Shown piece by piece: positions 25,811-33,318 of a stretch of 64,000 bases of DNA. A program made the position numbers and the translations under genes. This DNA is from Azoarcus sp. KH32C. Lineage in GTDB: Bacteria; Pseudomonadota; Gammaproteobacteria; Burkholderiales; Rhodocyclaceae. Each line of letters opens with the position of its first letter. Within the stretch, counting starts at the first letter, position 1. Location of the stretch: the NCBI RefSeq assembly GCF_000349945.1, contig NC_020516.1, positions 992,001 to 1,056,000 of the forward strand, read 5' to 3'. Under the pieces are notes generated by a model. The model was not told the origin of the DNA and made no database searches. It saw only the letters and a list, made by a program, of their open reading frames with translations.

Positions 25811-26593
25811 ATGACTGAGCATCGTGCCCGAAAGCGTTTCGGGCAGAATTTTTTGTCCGATCCGAACATTATCCGCAAGATCATCGATGCGATCCGCCCG
25901 TTGGCGGGGGAGACGATGGTCGAGATCGGGCCTGGCCTGGGGGCGATGACCGATCCTCTGGTCGAGCGGCTGGGGCATCTGAATGTTGTCGAGATCGACC
26001 GCGACCTGATCGCGCGGCTGAAGGAGCGCTATACGCCCGAGCGGCTGACGATCCACGAAGGCGATGCACTGAAGTTCGATTTCGCGACGCTGGGAGCGCC
26101 ACTGCGGGTGGTCGGCAACCTGCCGTACAACATCTCGACGCCGCTGCTCTTCCACCTTGCGAGCTTCGCCGAGAGCGTCAGCGACATGACCTTCATGCTG
26201 CAGAAGGAGGTCGTGATGCGCATGGTGGCGGAGCCGGGGACCGACGATTACGGCCGCTTGTCCGTGATGCTGCAGTACCGCTTCCGCATGGCGCGGCTCT
26301 TCGACGTGCCGCCGGGAGCGTTTCGTCCGGCCCCGAAGGTGACCTCGAGCATCGTGCGCATGGTGCCGCTGCCCGCGGCCGAACTGGGTGCGAAGGACGA
26401 GGCGCTGCTCGAACGTATCGTTGCGGCGGCCTTTGGGCAGCGCCGCAAGACGCTGCGCAATACGCTGCGGGATTTTCTCGGCGAGGAAGATTTTGCCGCC
26501 CTCGGACTCGATCCCGGGCTGCGCGGCGAGCGGCTGTCGGTGGCGGAGTATGTCGCGATCGCCAATCACATCAGCGCGCGCGACGCCGCATAA
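25811..26593 (+). CDS. rsmA: 16S rRNA adenine-N6,N6-dimethyltransferase
   Basis: Also called KsgA, it dimethylates two adjacent adenines near the 3' end of 16S rRNA and acts as a late 30S assembly checkpoint. The 260-residue protein starts KRFGQNFLSDPNII and has the SAM-binding EIGPGLGAMT, the catalytic NLPYNISTP (NLPY motif) and the C-terminal QRRKTLRN. It is separated from pdxA by 170 bases with no gene. Its ATG has only a weak ribosome site. Confidence 0.97.
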   Translation: MTEHRARKRFGQNFLSDPNIIRKIIDAIRPLAGETMVEIGPGLGAMTDPLVERLGHLNVVEIDRDLIARLKERYTPERLTIHEGDALKFDFATLGAPLRVVGNLPYNISTPLLFHLASFAESVSDMTFMLQKEVVMRMVAEPGTDDYGRLSVMLQYRFRMARLFDVPPGAFRPAPKVTSSIVRMVPLPAAELGAKDEALLERIVAAAFGQRRKTLRNTLRDFLGEEDFAALGLDPGLRGERLSVAEYVAIANHISARDAA

Positions 26594-26604
26594 GGCGCAT
26601 GAAA

Positions 26605-26625
26605 AAGCCGGGAAGATCCCGGCTT
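26605..26625. terminator. Hairpin between rsmA and the DUF2892 gene
   Basis: A 9-bp perfect stem (26605-26613 / 26617-26625) with an AGA loop, preceded by an A run (26602-26606), lies between convergent genes. The A run makes it a good terminator for the minus-strand DUF2892 gene. For rsmA it is weaker. Confidence 0.75.
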
Positions 26626-26647
26626 CGTTGGCGATCGCGGATCGCGT

Positions 26648-26842
26648 TCAGGCTTTCTTCATCGGGCAGGTGTTGAGGCCGAGCAGGGTGTAGGCCGGGC
26701 ACCAGCCCATCAGGCCGGTCACGAGCGGCACGACCCCGATCCAGGTCCAGGGCGTGCCCATGCCCAGGGCTGCGAGGGTGATCAGCAGCAGGCCCGCGAT
26801 GATGCGAAGGATCTTGTCGATACCGCCGACGTTGGTTTTCAT
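26648..26842 (-). CDS. DUF2892 (YgaP-like membrane domain) protein
   Basis: This 64-residue inner-membrane protein has two hydrophobic helices (about 10-28 and 32-50). The C-terminal motif GWCPAYTLLGLNTC places two cysteines at the membrane surface. The same domain forms the membrane anchor of the E. coli rhodanese YgaP, but no rhodanese domain is fused here. The gene is downstream of a Crp/Fnr-type regulator on the same strand. Two palindromes precede it (26906-26921 and 26864-26885), so it likely has its own regulated promoter. A GGAGAAG ribosome site lies 4 bases before the ATG. A link to sulfur or redox stress is suggested only by YgaP. Confidence 0.88.
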   Translation of the reverse strand: MKTNVGGIDKILRIIAGLLLITLAALGMGTPWTWIGVVPLVTGLMGWCPAYTLLGLNTCPMKKA

Positions 26843-26863
26843 GGTCTTCTCCGGTTGGGTTTA

Positions 26864-26885
26864 CTGAAATGTGAGCCTATTTCAG
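26864..26885. promoter_or_regulatory. Inverted repeat in the DUF2892 promoter region
   Basis: CTGAAAT (26864-26870) and ATTTCAG (26879-26885) are perfect 7-base arms 8 bases apart. They would overlap the -10 or start region if the Crp/Fnr-like site upstream sits at -41.5, and could be a second operator. Confidence 0.4.
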
Positions 26886-26905
26886 CACCGGAGCGGGCGA
26901 AGGTC

Positions 26906-26921
26906 TGTAACCTCGGTTACA
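26906..26921. promoter_or_regulatory. Crp/Fnr-type palindrome
   Basis: TGTAACC-TC-GGTTACA is a perfect 7-bp palindrome with a 2-base centre, 16 bases long, the size and symmetry of a Crp/Fnr-family operator. It lies between the regulator gene and the DUF2892 gene, centred 71 bases upstream of the latter's ATG. The half-site differs from the FNR site TTGAT, so this regulator probably has its own specificity. Confidence 0.6.
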
Positions 26922-26934
26922 CAGCGTTCCCGTG

Positions 26935-27606
26935 CTAGCGTCCTTCGCTCGCAATCCGACGCAGGCCGGCCGGGTCGAGGATCTCGATCTGTTCCCGCGA
27001 CAGGCGCACCAGTCCTTGTGCGGCAAAGCCTTTCAGCAGCCGGCTGACGAACTCGCGCACGCTGCCCAATTCGTCCGCGAGCTGCTGGTGCGTGACGTGC
27101 AGCAGCCGGCCCTTGCCGAGCAGTTGCGCCGCGAGGCGCTGGTCGAGGCGGCGGAAGGCGACTTCCTCGATGAGTTGCATCAGGTCGGCGATGCGTTCGG
27201 CGAAGAGGTGGAAGACGAAGTCGCGGAACACCGGTTCGGCGAGCAGGGCGTCGAATTCCGCCTTCGGCAACAGGAGCAGCAGGGTGTCGGCTTCGGCGAT
27301 GCCGCGGGCGTTGTAGTCCTCATGGCCCAACAGGCAGGACGAGGAGATGATGCAGGTCTCGCCCGGCGCGACGCGATAGAGCGGTAGTTCGCGGCCGTTC
27401 GGAGCGCACTTGACGACGCGCACCGAGCCTTCGAGGACGAAGGGGAAGCCCTCGCAGGCCTGGCGGTCGTCGAAGAGCATGGCGCCTGCGGGCACTTTCG
27501 CCCAGCGCCCGGCCGCGAGTACCCGGCGCTGGGCGTCCGCAGACAGGCCGGCGATGATCGGGTAGCGGGCCGCCAGGCGGTCCAGCTCGGTGGCGTTCAG
27601 GCTCAT
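26935..27606 (-). CDS. Crp/Fnr family transcription regulator
   Basis: The 223-residue protein has a cyclic-nucleotide-binding-like beta-barrel (about 20-130), a long dimer helix (about 135-160) and a C-terminal winged helix with VTHQQLADELGSVREFVSR (about 167-190). It lacks the N-terminal cysteine cluster of FNR. However, CxxxxxxC spacing occurs in GETCIISSSCLLG, and there are two further cysteines upstream, so redox sensing by cysteines is possible. The ATG at 27606 is chosen because the frame upstream is antisense to xthA. It lies 26 bases downstream of xthA. The palindrome at 26906-26921 may be its operator. Confidence 0.88.
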   Translation of the reverse strand: MSLNATELDRLAARYPIIAGLSADAQRRVLAAGRWAKVPAGAMLFDDRQACEGFPFVLEGSVRVVKCAPNGRELPLYRVAPGETCIISSSCLLGHEDYNARGIAEADTLLLLLPKAEFDALLAEPVFRDFVFHLFAERIADLMQLIEEVAFRRLDQRLAAQLLGKGRLLHVTHQQLADELGSVREFVSRLLKGFAAQGLVRLSREQIEILDPAGLRRIASEGR

Positions 27607-27632
27607 GGCTGCATCATGCCACGTCGGAGCGA

Positions 27633-28394
27633 TCAGCAGACGAGCTCGATCATCACCGGGGCGTGGTCCGACGGGCGTTCGAGCTTGCGCGGGGCCTTGT
27701 CGATGACGCAGCTGCGGCACTGGTCGAGCAGTCCGGACGAGAGCAGCAGGTGGTCGATGCGCAGGCCGAAGTTGCGGCGGAAGGCGCCCATGCGGTAGTC
27801 CCACCACGAGAAGCTGCGCTCGGGTTGCTCGAAGAGGCGGAAGGCGTCGATGAGGCCGAGCGCGGTGAGGCCGGCGAAGGCGGCGCGCTCCTGCGGCGAG
27901 ACATGGATCTCGTCCTTCCAGTCCGGGTGGGCGTCGCGGTCTTCGGGCGCGATGTTGAAGTCGCCGCCGAGCACGAGCCGCTCGTGCGAGCGCAGTTCCT
28001 CGCGCAGCCAGTCGGTCAGTGCCGCGATCCAGCGCATCTTGTACTCGAACTTCTCCGATCCGACGGCTTGGCCGTTCGGAAAATAGGCGCTGACGACGCG
28101 CACGCCCCCGATGGTCGCCGCGATGATGCGCTTCTGGTCGTCGACGAAACCGGGGATGCCGGTGGTGACGTCTTCGAGCGGGGCGGGGCTGAGGATGGCG
28201 ACCCCGTTGTAGGTCTTCTGGCCGCTGAACACGGCCTTGTAGCCTGCCGCTTCGAGTTCGGCGAGCGGAAAGGCCTTGTCTTCCATCTTGAGCTCTTGCA
28301 GGCACAGCGCGTCGGGGCGGTTGGCGGTGAGCCAGTCGATGACGTGCGGCAGGCGGACCTTGAGCGAATTGACGTTCCAGGTGGCAATCTTCAT
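27633..28394 (-). CDS. xthA: Exodeoxyribonuclease III (AP endonuclease)
   Basis: It cuts DNA at abasic sites and removes 3'-blocked ends during base excision repair. The 253-residue protein begins MKIATWNVNSLKVRLPHV and carries the EEP-fold active-site motifs CLQELKMED (metal Glu), GGDFNIAPED (Asp/Asn) and RPSDHAPV (catalytic Asp-His). The frame continues upstream without a stop, but only as antisense of the next gene, so the ATG at 28394 is preferred. Confidence 0.96.
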   Translation of the reverse strand: MKIATWNVNSLKVRLPHVIDWLTANRPDALCLQELKMEDKAFPLAELEAAGYKAVFSGQKTYNGVAILSPAPLEDVTTGIPGFVDDQKRIIAATIGGVRVVSAYFPNGQAVGSEKFEYKMRWIAALTDWLREELRSHERLVLGGDFNIAPEDRDAHPDWKDEIHVSPQERAAFAGLTALGLIDAFRLFEQPERSFSWWDYRMGAFRRNFGLRIDHLLLSSGLLDQCRSCVIDKAPRKLERPSDHAPVMIELVC

Positions 28395-28507
28395 GCAGGC
28401 GGCGATCCGGTGGTGGGCAGGGGCGGGATGTCTGTCCGCCATTGTGCCAGTCGCGGCGGGATCGCCGCCATCGCGTCCGACGTCGGCGTGAGGAGTGCCG
28501 CCGCGCT

Positions 28508-29905
28508 TCAGTATGCGTTGCGATCCTTCACGACCAGCAGCGCGGTCTTGATGATGATCCAGAGGTCGAGCCCGAGCGACCAGTTGCGCAGATAGTCGAG
28601 GTCGAACTCGATGCGCTTCTGCATCTTGTCGACCGTCTCGGTTTCGCCCCGGTAACCGTTGACCTGCGCCCAGCCAGTGATGCCCGGCTTGACCTTGTGC
28701 CGGATCATGTAGCCCTTGATCAGCTTGCGGTAGGTCTCGTTGTGGGCCACGGCGTGGGGGCGCGGGCCGACGATGCTCATCCGGCCCTGCAGCACGTTGA
28801 GGAATTGCGGCAGTTCGTCGAGCGAGGTGCGGCGGATGAACGCGCCGAAGGGGGTGATGCGGCTGTCGTTGCGGGTCGCTTGGCGGACGTTGTCGCCGTC
28901 GTCGCAGACCGTCATCGAGCGGAATTTGTACACGAGGATCTCGCGGCCGTCGAGGCCGTAGCGGCGCTGCCGGAAGATCGCCGGGCCGGGCGAGGAGAGT
29001 TTCACGCCGATGGCGACGGCGAGCAGGACGGGGGTGAGCAGGAGCAGGATCAGCAGTGCGAGGACGAAGTCGGACGCGCGCTTGATGAAGTTGTTGAGGC
29101 CCGTGAAAGGCGTCTCGCAAACAGCGACCACCGCCATGCCGCCGACGTTGTCGAGGCGGCCCTGGATCAGATCGGTGACGAAGATGTCGGGCACGAAGTA
29201 GATCGATGCCGTGGTGTCCTTGAGGTCGTCGAGCAGGGCGAGGATGCGCGGCTGCGGGGCCATCGGCAGTGCGAGGTAGATCGCCTCGACATGGTGGCGC
29301 TTGACGAAGTCGGCGAGCTCGGCGATGCGGCCGAGGACCGGCGCGCCGCCGCCTTCGGGCAGGCGGGAGGCCGGACGGTCGTCGAAGTAGCCGACGACGC
29401 GCGTGCCGAGGTAGGGATGGCGATGGAAGCGGCGCGCCAGTTCGAGGCCGATGTCGTTGAGTCCGGCGACTACCGCGATGCGCTGGTTGTGGCCCAGCGC
29501 CATCCACTTGGGCAGCGTGAGGCGCGCAACGGTGTGGGCCGCCGCCATCGCAACGGGGGTTGCGGCGAGCCAGGTCATCAGCATCGACCGGGGGAAGTAG
29601 TGCAGATAGCCGCTGACCGAGCCGAAAGCGCCCGCGATCGCGACGAACAGAACCCAGTTGGTGATGACTTTGCGCATCATCGTGTGCGCGTTTTCATGCA
29701 GGCCGATATTGCCCGGGAAGGTGAGGGCGAAGGTCAGCGCCCCGAGGATCATATAGGGTGGACTGAGCAGGCGTTCGCCGTGATAGGCGGCGCTGCAATA
29801 CAGGACGGCGACGACCGTCAGCGGATCGATGAAGGCTTCGACGGCGCCGGCCAGCGTAAAGCTGCTGCGCAGGAAATTACCCTGCCTTTCAATGGCTGCA
29901 AGCAT
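28508..29905 (-). CDS. Undecaprenyl-phosphate glucose phosphotransferase (WcaJ/EpsB type)
   Basis: It is a membrane polyprenyl-phosphate hexose-1-phosphate transferase that loads the first sugar, usually glucose or galactose, on undecaprenyl phosphate. The 465 residues comprise four N-terminal membrane helices (about 20-120), a Rossmann-like CoA-binding domain (about 125-260), a reentrant membrane helix (about 275-300) and a catalytic C-terminal domain. The latter has VYKFRSM, GPRPHAVAHN, VKPGITGWAQVNGYRG and EFDLDYLRNWSLGLDLWII. The start at 29905 gives a normal family N-terminus, while an in-frame ATG at 29986 would add 27 residues. It is divergent from the eps genes and is probably their initiating enzyme. 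Confidence 0.92.
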   Translation of the reverse strand: MLAAIERQGNFLRSSFTLAGAVEAFIDPLTVVAVLYCSAAYHGERLLSPPYMILGALTFALTFPGNIGLHENAHTMMRKVITNWVLFVAIAGAFGSVSGYLHYFPRSMLMTWLAATPVAMAAAHTVARLTLPKWMALGHNQRIAVVAGLNDIGLELARRFHRHPYLGTRVVGYFDDRPASRLPEGGGAPVLGRIAELADFVKRHHVEAIYLALPMAPQPRILALLDDLKDTTASIYFVPDIFVTDLIQGRLDNVGGMAVVAVCETPFTGLNNFIKRASDFVLALLILLLLTPVLLAVAIGVKLSSPGPAIFRQRRYGLDGREILVYKFRSMTVCDDGDNVRQATRNDSRITPFGAFIRRTSLDELPQFLNVLQGRMSIVGPRPHAVAHNETYRKLIKGYMIRHKVKPGITGWAQVNGYRGETETVDKMQKRIEFDLDYLRNWSLGLDLWIIIKTALLVVKDRNAY

Positions 29906-30140
29906 GGTGTGGCGTGATCTCTCATGCTGCGTCGCAGCAAATAATTCATCTATAGCAATGCAACGCGATATTGCAAGCGGCGGCATTTGCCCTGGATCGG
30001 GTGAAGCTTCCTATGAATCGCATAAACGGTCCTGCGGGCTTTGTAAGAAAAATCATTACCACGGGCGCGGTTCGGGCGGTCTTGTGAAAATTCCACTTTG
30101 AAAATATGGATTTAATCGGATGCTCGTCGCAACCGGTTTA

Positions 30141-30150
30141 AATGTTCTTA
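30141..30150 (+). repeat. Direct repeat copy 1 upstream of epsL
   Basis: AATGTTCTTA, followed by TAAAA and preceded by CGGTTTA, is repeated at 30263-30272. The spacing is 122 bases. It may be a regulator site. Confidence 0.45.
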
Positions 30151-30262
30151 TAAAACAGTATATTGAATATTATGTCGGCCGGTTCTGCACGGACAGGGCG
30201 TGCCGTTCTCCGGGCGGATAAGACCCCTTTGCTGCGAAGAGCGGTGTTGTATCGGTTGGCCT

Positions 30263-30272
30263 AATGTTCTTA
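30263..30272 (+). repeat. Direct repeat copy 2 upstream of epsL
   Basis: This second copy of AATGTTCTTA is preceded by CGGTTGGCCT and followed by CAAG. It sits 67 bases before the epsL start codon, just ahead of the nine-T run. Confidence 0.45.
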
Positions 30273-30338
30273 CAAGCTTTTTTTTTGCCGGAATTATTTC
30301 GACTAGACTGCCGGTGACGAAAAAATACCCATTGGTGC

Positions 30339-31532
30339 ATGAAGCGTAATCGACCACTCATCTGCATAATTACTCTTGCATCGGTATGCCTGCCGAAATG
30401 GGCGCGATCCGATGAGGGTGATGCATTGAATTTTCATATTGACCAGACGGTGAGATATGAGAGCAATTTATATCGGCTATCGGATGGCGAGGCGGCGCCG
30501 GAAGGCAGGAAATCCGACACCGTGAGCGAAACCGGGCTGGGGCTGAAATTCGATCGCGTGTATGGGCGCCAGCATCTGCTGGCCGATCTGGATTTCGTCA
30601 GCGCGCGCTATGCGATCCACAAGGATTTGAATCACGACAGCCCTGACGCCTTGCTGTCGTGGGACTGGGCGCTGGGTAACCGGTGGAGCGGCGTGTTGAG
30701 CTATCTGTACCGGGAAAGCCTGACGGGTTTCGACGAGGCCGGCGGGACGACGCCCAGCCTGAACCAGTATTCGCGCGCGCAGGCCACGGCCGACTACTGG
30801 TTTCATCCGAGTTGGGCCGTGGGGCTGGGCTTCGCGCACACGCGCAACCGTTTCGACGGTTTCGAGCGGGATGTGGCCGAGTACGACGCGGACACGGTCG
30901 ATGCGAACCTGACCTACCGTCCGGCGACCGGGAATCGCCTGGTGCTGACGCTGCGCGACACCGAGGGGCAATACCCGAACAGGCCGGCGGTCGAGGAGTC
31001 GATCCGCGACTACCGGCAGCAGGAGGTGCGCCTGGGTGGAGACTGGCAGCTGACGGGCGCGACGCGCCTGTCGGGGTTCATCGGGCGAACGCGGGTGGAT
31101 TACCGGCTCGCGCCGGACCGGGACTTCACGGGCACGATCGGGCGCCTGGCCGTGATCTGGGAGCCGACAGTGAAGACGTCGTTGACCGCGGCCGTGCGGC
31201 GCGAGATCGGCGCACAGCAGGACCTTGCGGCGAACTATGCGGTCACCGAAGCGATATCGGTGTCGCCGCGCTGGAAGGTGAGCGACAAGGTGACGCTGGG
31301 GGCCGGAATGGAATGGCGCCGGCGCGACTTCCGCGGCGAGCCCTTGGGGGGCGACTCCACGCAGGCGAGGCCGACCGACCGCAGTCGTCGCTATGGCTTG
31401 ACGGCGGAATACAAGCCGCTGCGGGCCTTGAGCGTCGCGCTGGGTCTGCAACGGCAGGTACGCGACGGATCGAATCAGGTCGGCGGCTATGCGGCAAATA
31501 TCGCCGACCTGTCGCTGCACTTCCAGTTCTGA
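30339..31532 (+). CDS. epsL: EpsL-like outer-membrane beta-barrel of exopolysaccharide locus
   Basis: EpsL proteins are predicted outer-membrane barrels encoded with Eps-type polysaccharide genes and may help export the polymer or bind it. The 397 residues have a short signal peptide (about 1-24). Alternating amphipathic strands continue to the end, and the chain finishes LSLHFQF, a typical barrel C-terminus with a terminal aromatic residue. It is the first gene of the plus-strand eps run. No strong ribosome site is seen before the ATG. The family label comes from overall character plus the epsD-G neighbours. Confidence 0.8.
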   Translation: MKRNRPLICIITLASVCLPKWARSDEGDALNFHIDQTVRYESNLYRLSDGEAAPEGRKSDTVSETGLGLKFDRVYGRQHLLADLDFVSARYAIHKDLNHDSPDALLSWDWALGNRWSGVLSYLYRESLTGFDEAGGTTPSLNQYSRAQATADYWFHPSWAVGLGFAHTRNRFDGFERDVAEYDADTVDANLTYRPATGNRLVLTLRDTEGQYPNRPAVEESIRDYRQQEVRLGGDWQLTGATRLSGFIGRTRVDYRLAPDRDFTGTIGRLAVIWEPTVKTSLTAAVRREIGAQQDLAANYAVTEAISVSPRWKVSDKVTLGAGMEWRRRDFRGEPLGGDSTQARPTDRSRRYGLTAEYKPLRALSVALGLQRQVRDGSNQVGGYAANIADLSLHFQF

Positions 31533-31844
31533 TTGGAAGCGCACCAAAACGGAGATCGGGCAATTCTTTGAAATGTACGGGCGTGGTGCAATTGCGCTCC
31601 ATTACTGTGCATTGATTGCAGATTTATTTAACGGGTGATTCAAAACATTTCATTCGCGTCTTGAATTGAAAATCTATTTTTAATGCATTGACCGGGTTTA
31701 ATGAGATTGCTATGTTGCATAGCAATATGTGCGTTTCCTTCCAATAGAGGAAATGGCAAAACAAAGCGGTCGTATCGAACGGATCGCGACCCGGAATTTG
31801 CGGCCGGCCATCAGTCGGCGCCTGGACAGAGAGAGATTGCAATC
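31533..31844. other. AT-rich gap between epsL and the next small gene
   Basis: These 312 bases hold no recognisable gene. The frame of the next gene is open back to 31701, but that part has no plausible protein character. The DNA is AT-rich from about 31610 to 31770 and contains a perfect palindrome at 31706-31726. It probably has a promoter for the following genes. Confidence 0.6.
31706..31726. promoter_or_regulatory. Perfect 9-bp palindrome, possible operator
   Basis: ATTGCTATG (31706-31714) and CATAGCAAT (31718-31726) are perfect inverted arms around TTG. It lies about 120 bases before the start of the small exported protein, in AT-rich DNA. It is too AT-rich for a terminator stem and has no T tract, so a protein-binding site is the more likely reading. 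Confidence 0.5.
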
Positions 31845-32306
31845 ATGTCTTCCATTACGGGAAAACTTGCCGGGCTATCGGTTTGCCTGATTGCGGCAAT
31901 GCCTGCAGCACACGCGAAGACGGTAACCCTTTCGGGCGAGAAGGTGACGATTCGCTACGAGGACAAGGCCGCCGACGTGATCGGCGCGCCGTCGCTGATT
32001 GCCACCAGCATGATGAACGCGCCGGGAAGCTTCGCCGGCGCGCCGGACACGCCGGTGATTGCGGCGGCCGGCATCGGCGCTTCCGGCGATGCCGGCGCGC
32101 GGTCCCGGAGTTTCAATGTGTCGGCGCTCGGATCGCAGGCTGCGCCGACTTCTTTTGCCGACGGTGTGGCGCTGAGTTTTTCGCTCGGCGAACGCGCGGG
32201 ACTCGAATCCGGGTTCGGCTCGCTGCTGCTGGCCGGTCTCGGACTCTTCGGTCTGATTGCGCGGCAGAGGCTCGTCGCGCTGACGCGTTCCCCGATATTC
32301 GCCTGA
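31845..32306 (+). CDS. Small exported protein with PEP-CTERM-like C-terminal anchor
   Basis: The function is unknown. The 153 residues show a signal peptide (1-24, ending AAHAK), a low-complexity Ala/Gly/Ser-rich middle without cysteines, and a C-terminal hydrophobic helix (about 124-139: LLLAGLGLFGLIARQR) followed by Arg residues. That tripartite end strongly resembles PEP-CTERM sorting signals, but the Pro-Glu-Pro triplet itself is absent. No exosortase is encoded in this window. A GAGAGA ribosome site precedes the ATG. Its position directly before epsD suggests a surface protein made with the polysaccharide. Confidence 0.7.
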   Translation: MSSITGKLAGLSVCLIAAMPAAHAKTVTLSGEKVTIRYEDKAADVIGAPSLIATSMMNAPGSFAGAPDTPVIAAAGIGASGDAGARSRSFNVSALGSQAAPTSFADGVALSFSLGERAGLESGFGSLLLAGLGLFGLIARQRLVALTRSPIFA

Positions 32307-32417
32307 CGCTATTCAGGCAATTCGTTTTCCCGGTTGCGCGATGGTTTCGACGCGGCGGCGTGAGGCCGCGCGGGCGGGAAGTTTTCGATTTCAGGATATT
32401 GACGAACGGATGATTCA

Positions 32418-33302
32418 ATGGTGCCGGCTGTACGTTCCGCATTTCCGATCGCGTTGATTGCCGTTTTTGCCCTCAATGCCTGCAGCAAGGGCGAGGCCGA
32501 CGGACGGCCGGCATTTCCGGTCGTCGCGAAGGTGAACGAGCAGGAAATCCAGGCGAACGAGCTGAGTTCGATGCTGGCGCACGGCGCTCCGCCGGGAATG
32601 GAACAGGGCGCCGCGCTCGAACAGCTGATCGATCAGGAATTGATGGTGCAGCGGGCGCGCGAACGCCGGCTCGATCGCGATCCGCGCGTGTTGCAGTCCT
32701 TCGAGGCAGCGCAGCGCGAGATCCTGGCGCGCGCCTATCTGGAGCAGGTGACCGGGCAGACCGAGCCGCCGAGCGACGCGCAGATCGCCGGATTCTACGC
32801 GGCGCACCCCGAGCTGTTCGCGCAGCGGCGGATCTACAGCCTGCAGGAGCTGGAGATCAGCCTGCCCGTCGAGCGCTTCGCGGAGCTGCATCGGATGACC
32901 GAGCGTGCCGGCGGTTTGCAGGGGGTCATGGACTGGCTCGCCCGGGAGCGGATTCCGTTCGAGCTGGCGAATGCGGTGAAGCCTGCCGAGCAATTGCCGC
33001 TGGAGAGTCTGAAGGGCTTCGCGCGCATGAAGGACGGCCAGATGGTGCTGACCGCGACCGAGACGGGGGCGCTGCTGGTGCAGCTCGCTTCGTCGCGCCT
33101 GCAGCCGCTCGACGAGGCGAGCGCGCGTCCGATGATCGAACGCTACCTCGTCAACGAACGCAAGGTCGCGCTGGCGAAGGCCGAAGTCGAGCGGCTGCGC
33201 GACGCGGCCCGCATCGAGTATCCGGCGGCCCCCGGTCGTCCGGCGACCGGAAGCGCCCCCCAGACGGCGTCCCGAGCCGTAACCCCAACCGTATCCGAAT
33301 GA
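32418..33302 (+). CDS. epsD: EpsD-family peptidyl-prolyl isomerase lipoprotein
   Basis: EpsD proteins are SurA/parvulin-like periplasmic proteins found only in exopolysaccharide loci and probably fold an export component. The 294-residue chain has a lipoprotein signal with the lipobox LNAC (Cys about 22). A SurA-N-like helical region (about 35-130) and a degenerate rotamase region follow, where the usual H-I-L motif is replaced by YSLQELEI. Catalytic isomerase activity is therefore doubtful, while a chaperone role remains possible. The tail is Pro/Ala/Thr-rich. It is 16 bases before epsE. Confidence 0.82.
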   Translation: MVPAVRSAFPIALIAVFALNACSKGEADGRPAFPVVAKVNEQEIQANELSSMLAHGAPPGMEQGAALEQLIDQELMVQRARERRLDRDPRVLQSFEAAQREILARAYLEQVTGQTEPPSDAQIAGFYAAHPELFAQRRIYSLQELEISLPVERFAELHRMTERAGGLQGVMDWLARERIPFELANAVKPAEQLPLESLKGFARMKDGQMVLTATETGALLVQLASSRLQPLDEASARPMIERYLVNERKVALAKAEVERLRDAARIEYPAAPGRPATGSAPQTASRAVTPTVSE

Positions 33303-33318
33303 TCCAGGAAGACCGCTT

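Larger units (their letters stand above)
29906..30338. promoter_or_regulatory. AT-rich divergent control region of the eps locus
   Basis: About 430 bases separate the initiating transferase from epsL. No gene is credible here. The DNA is clearly richer in A and T than its neighbours and holds a 10-base direct repeat (30141-30150 and 30263-30272) and a run of nine T (30278-30286). It should carry the promoters of both arms of the locus. I could not find a convincing -35/-10 pair or a -24/-12 element. Confidence 0.6.

Noticed and set aside
31815..31840. Possible sigma-54 promoter (TGG...TTGC)
   Set aside because: The GG and GC elements are 13 bases apart rather than 10.
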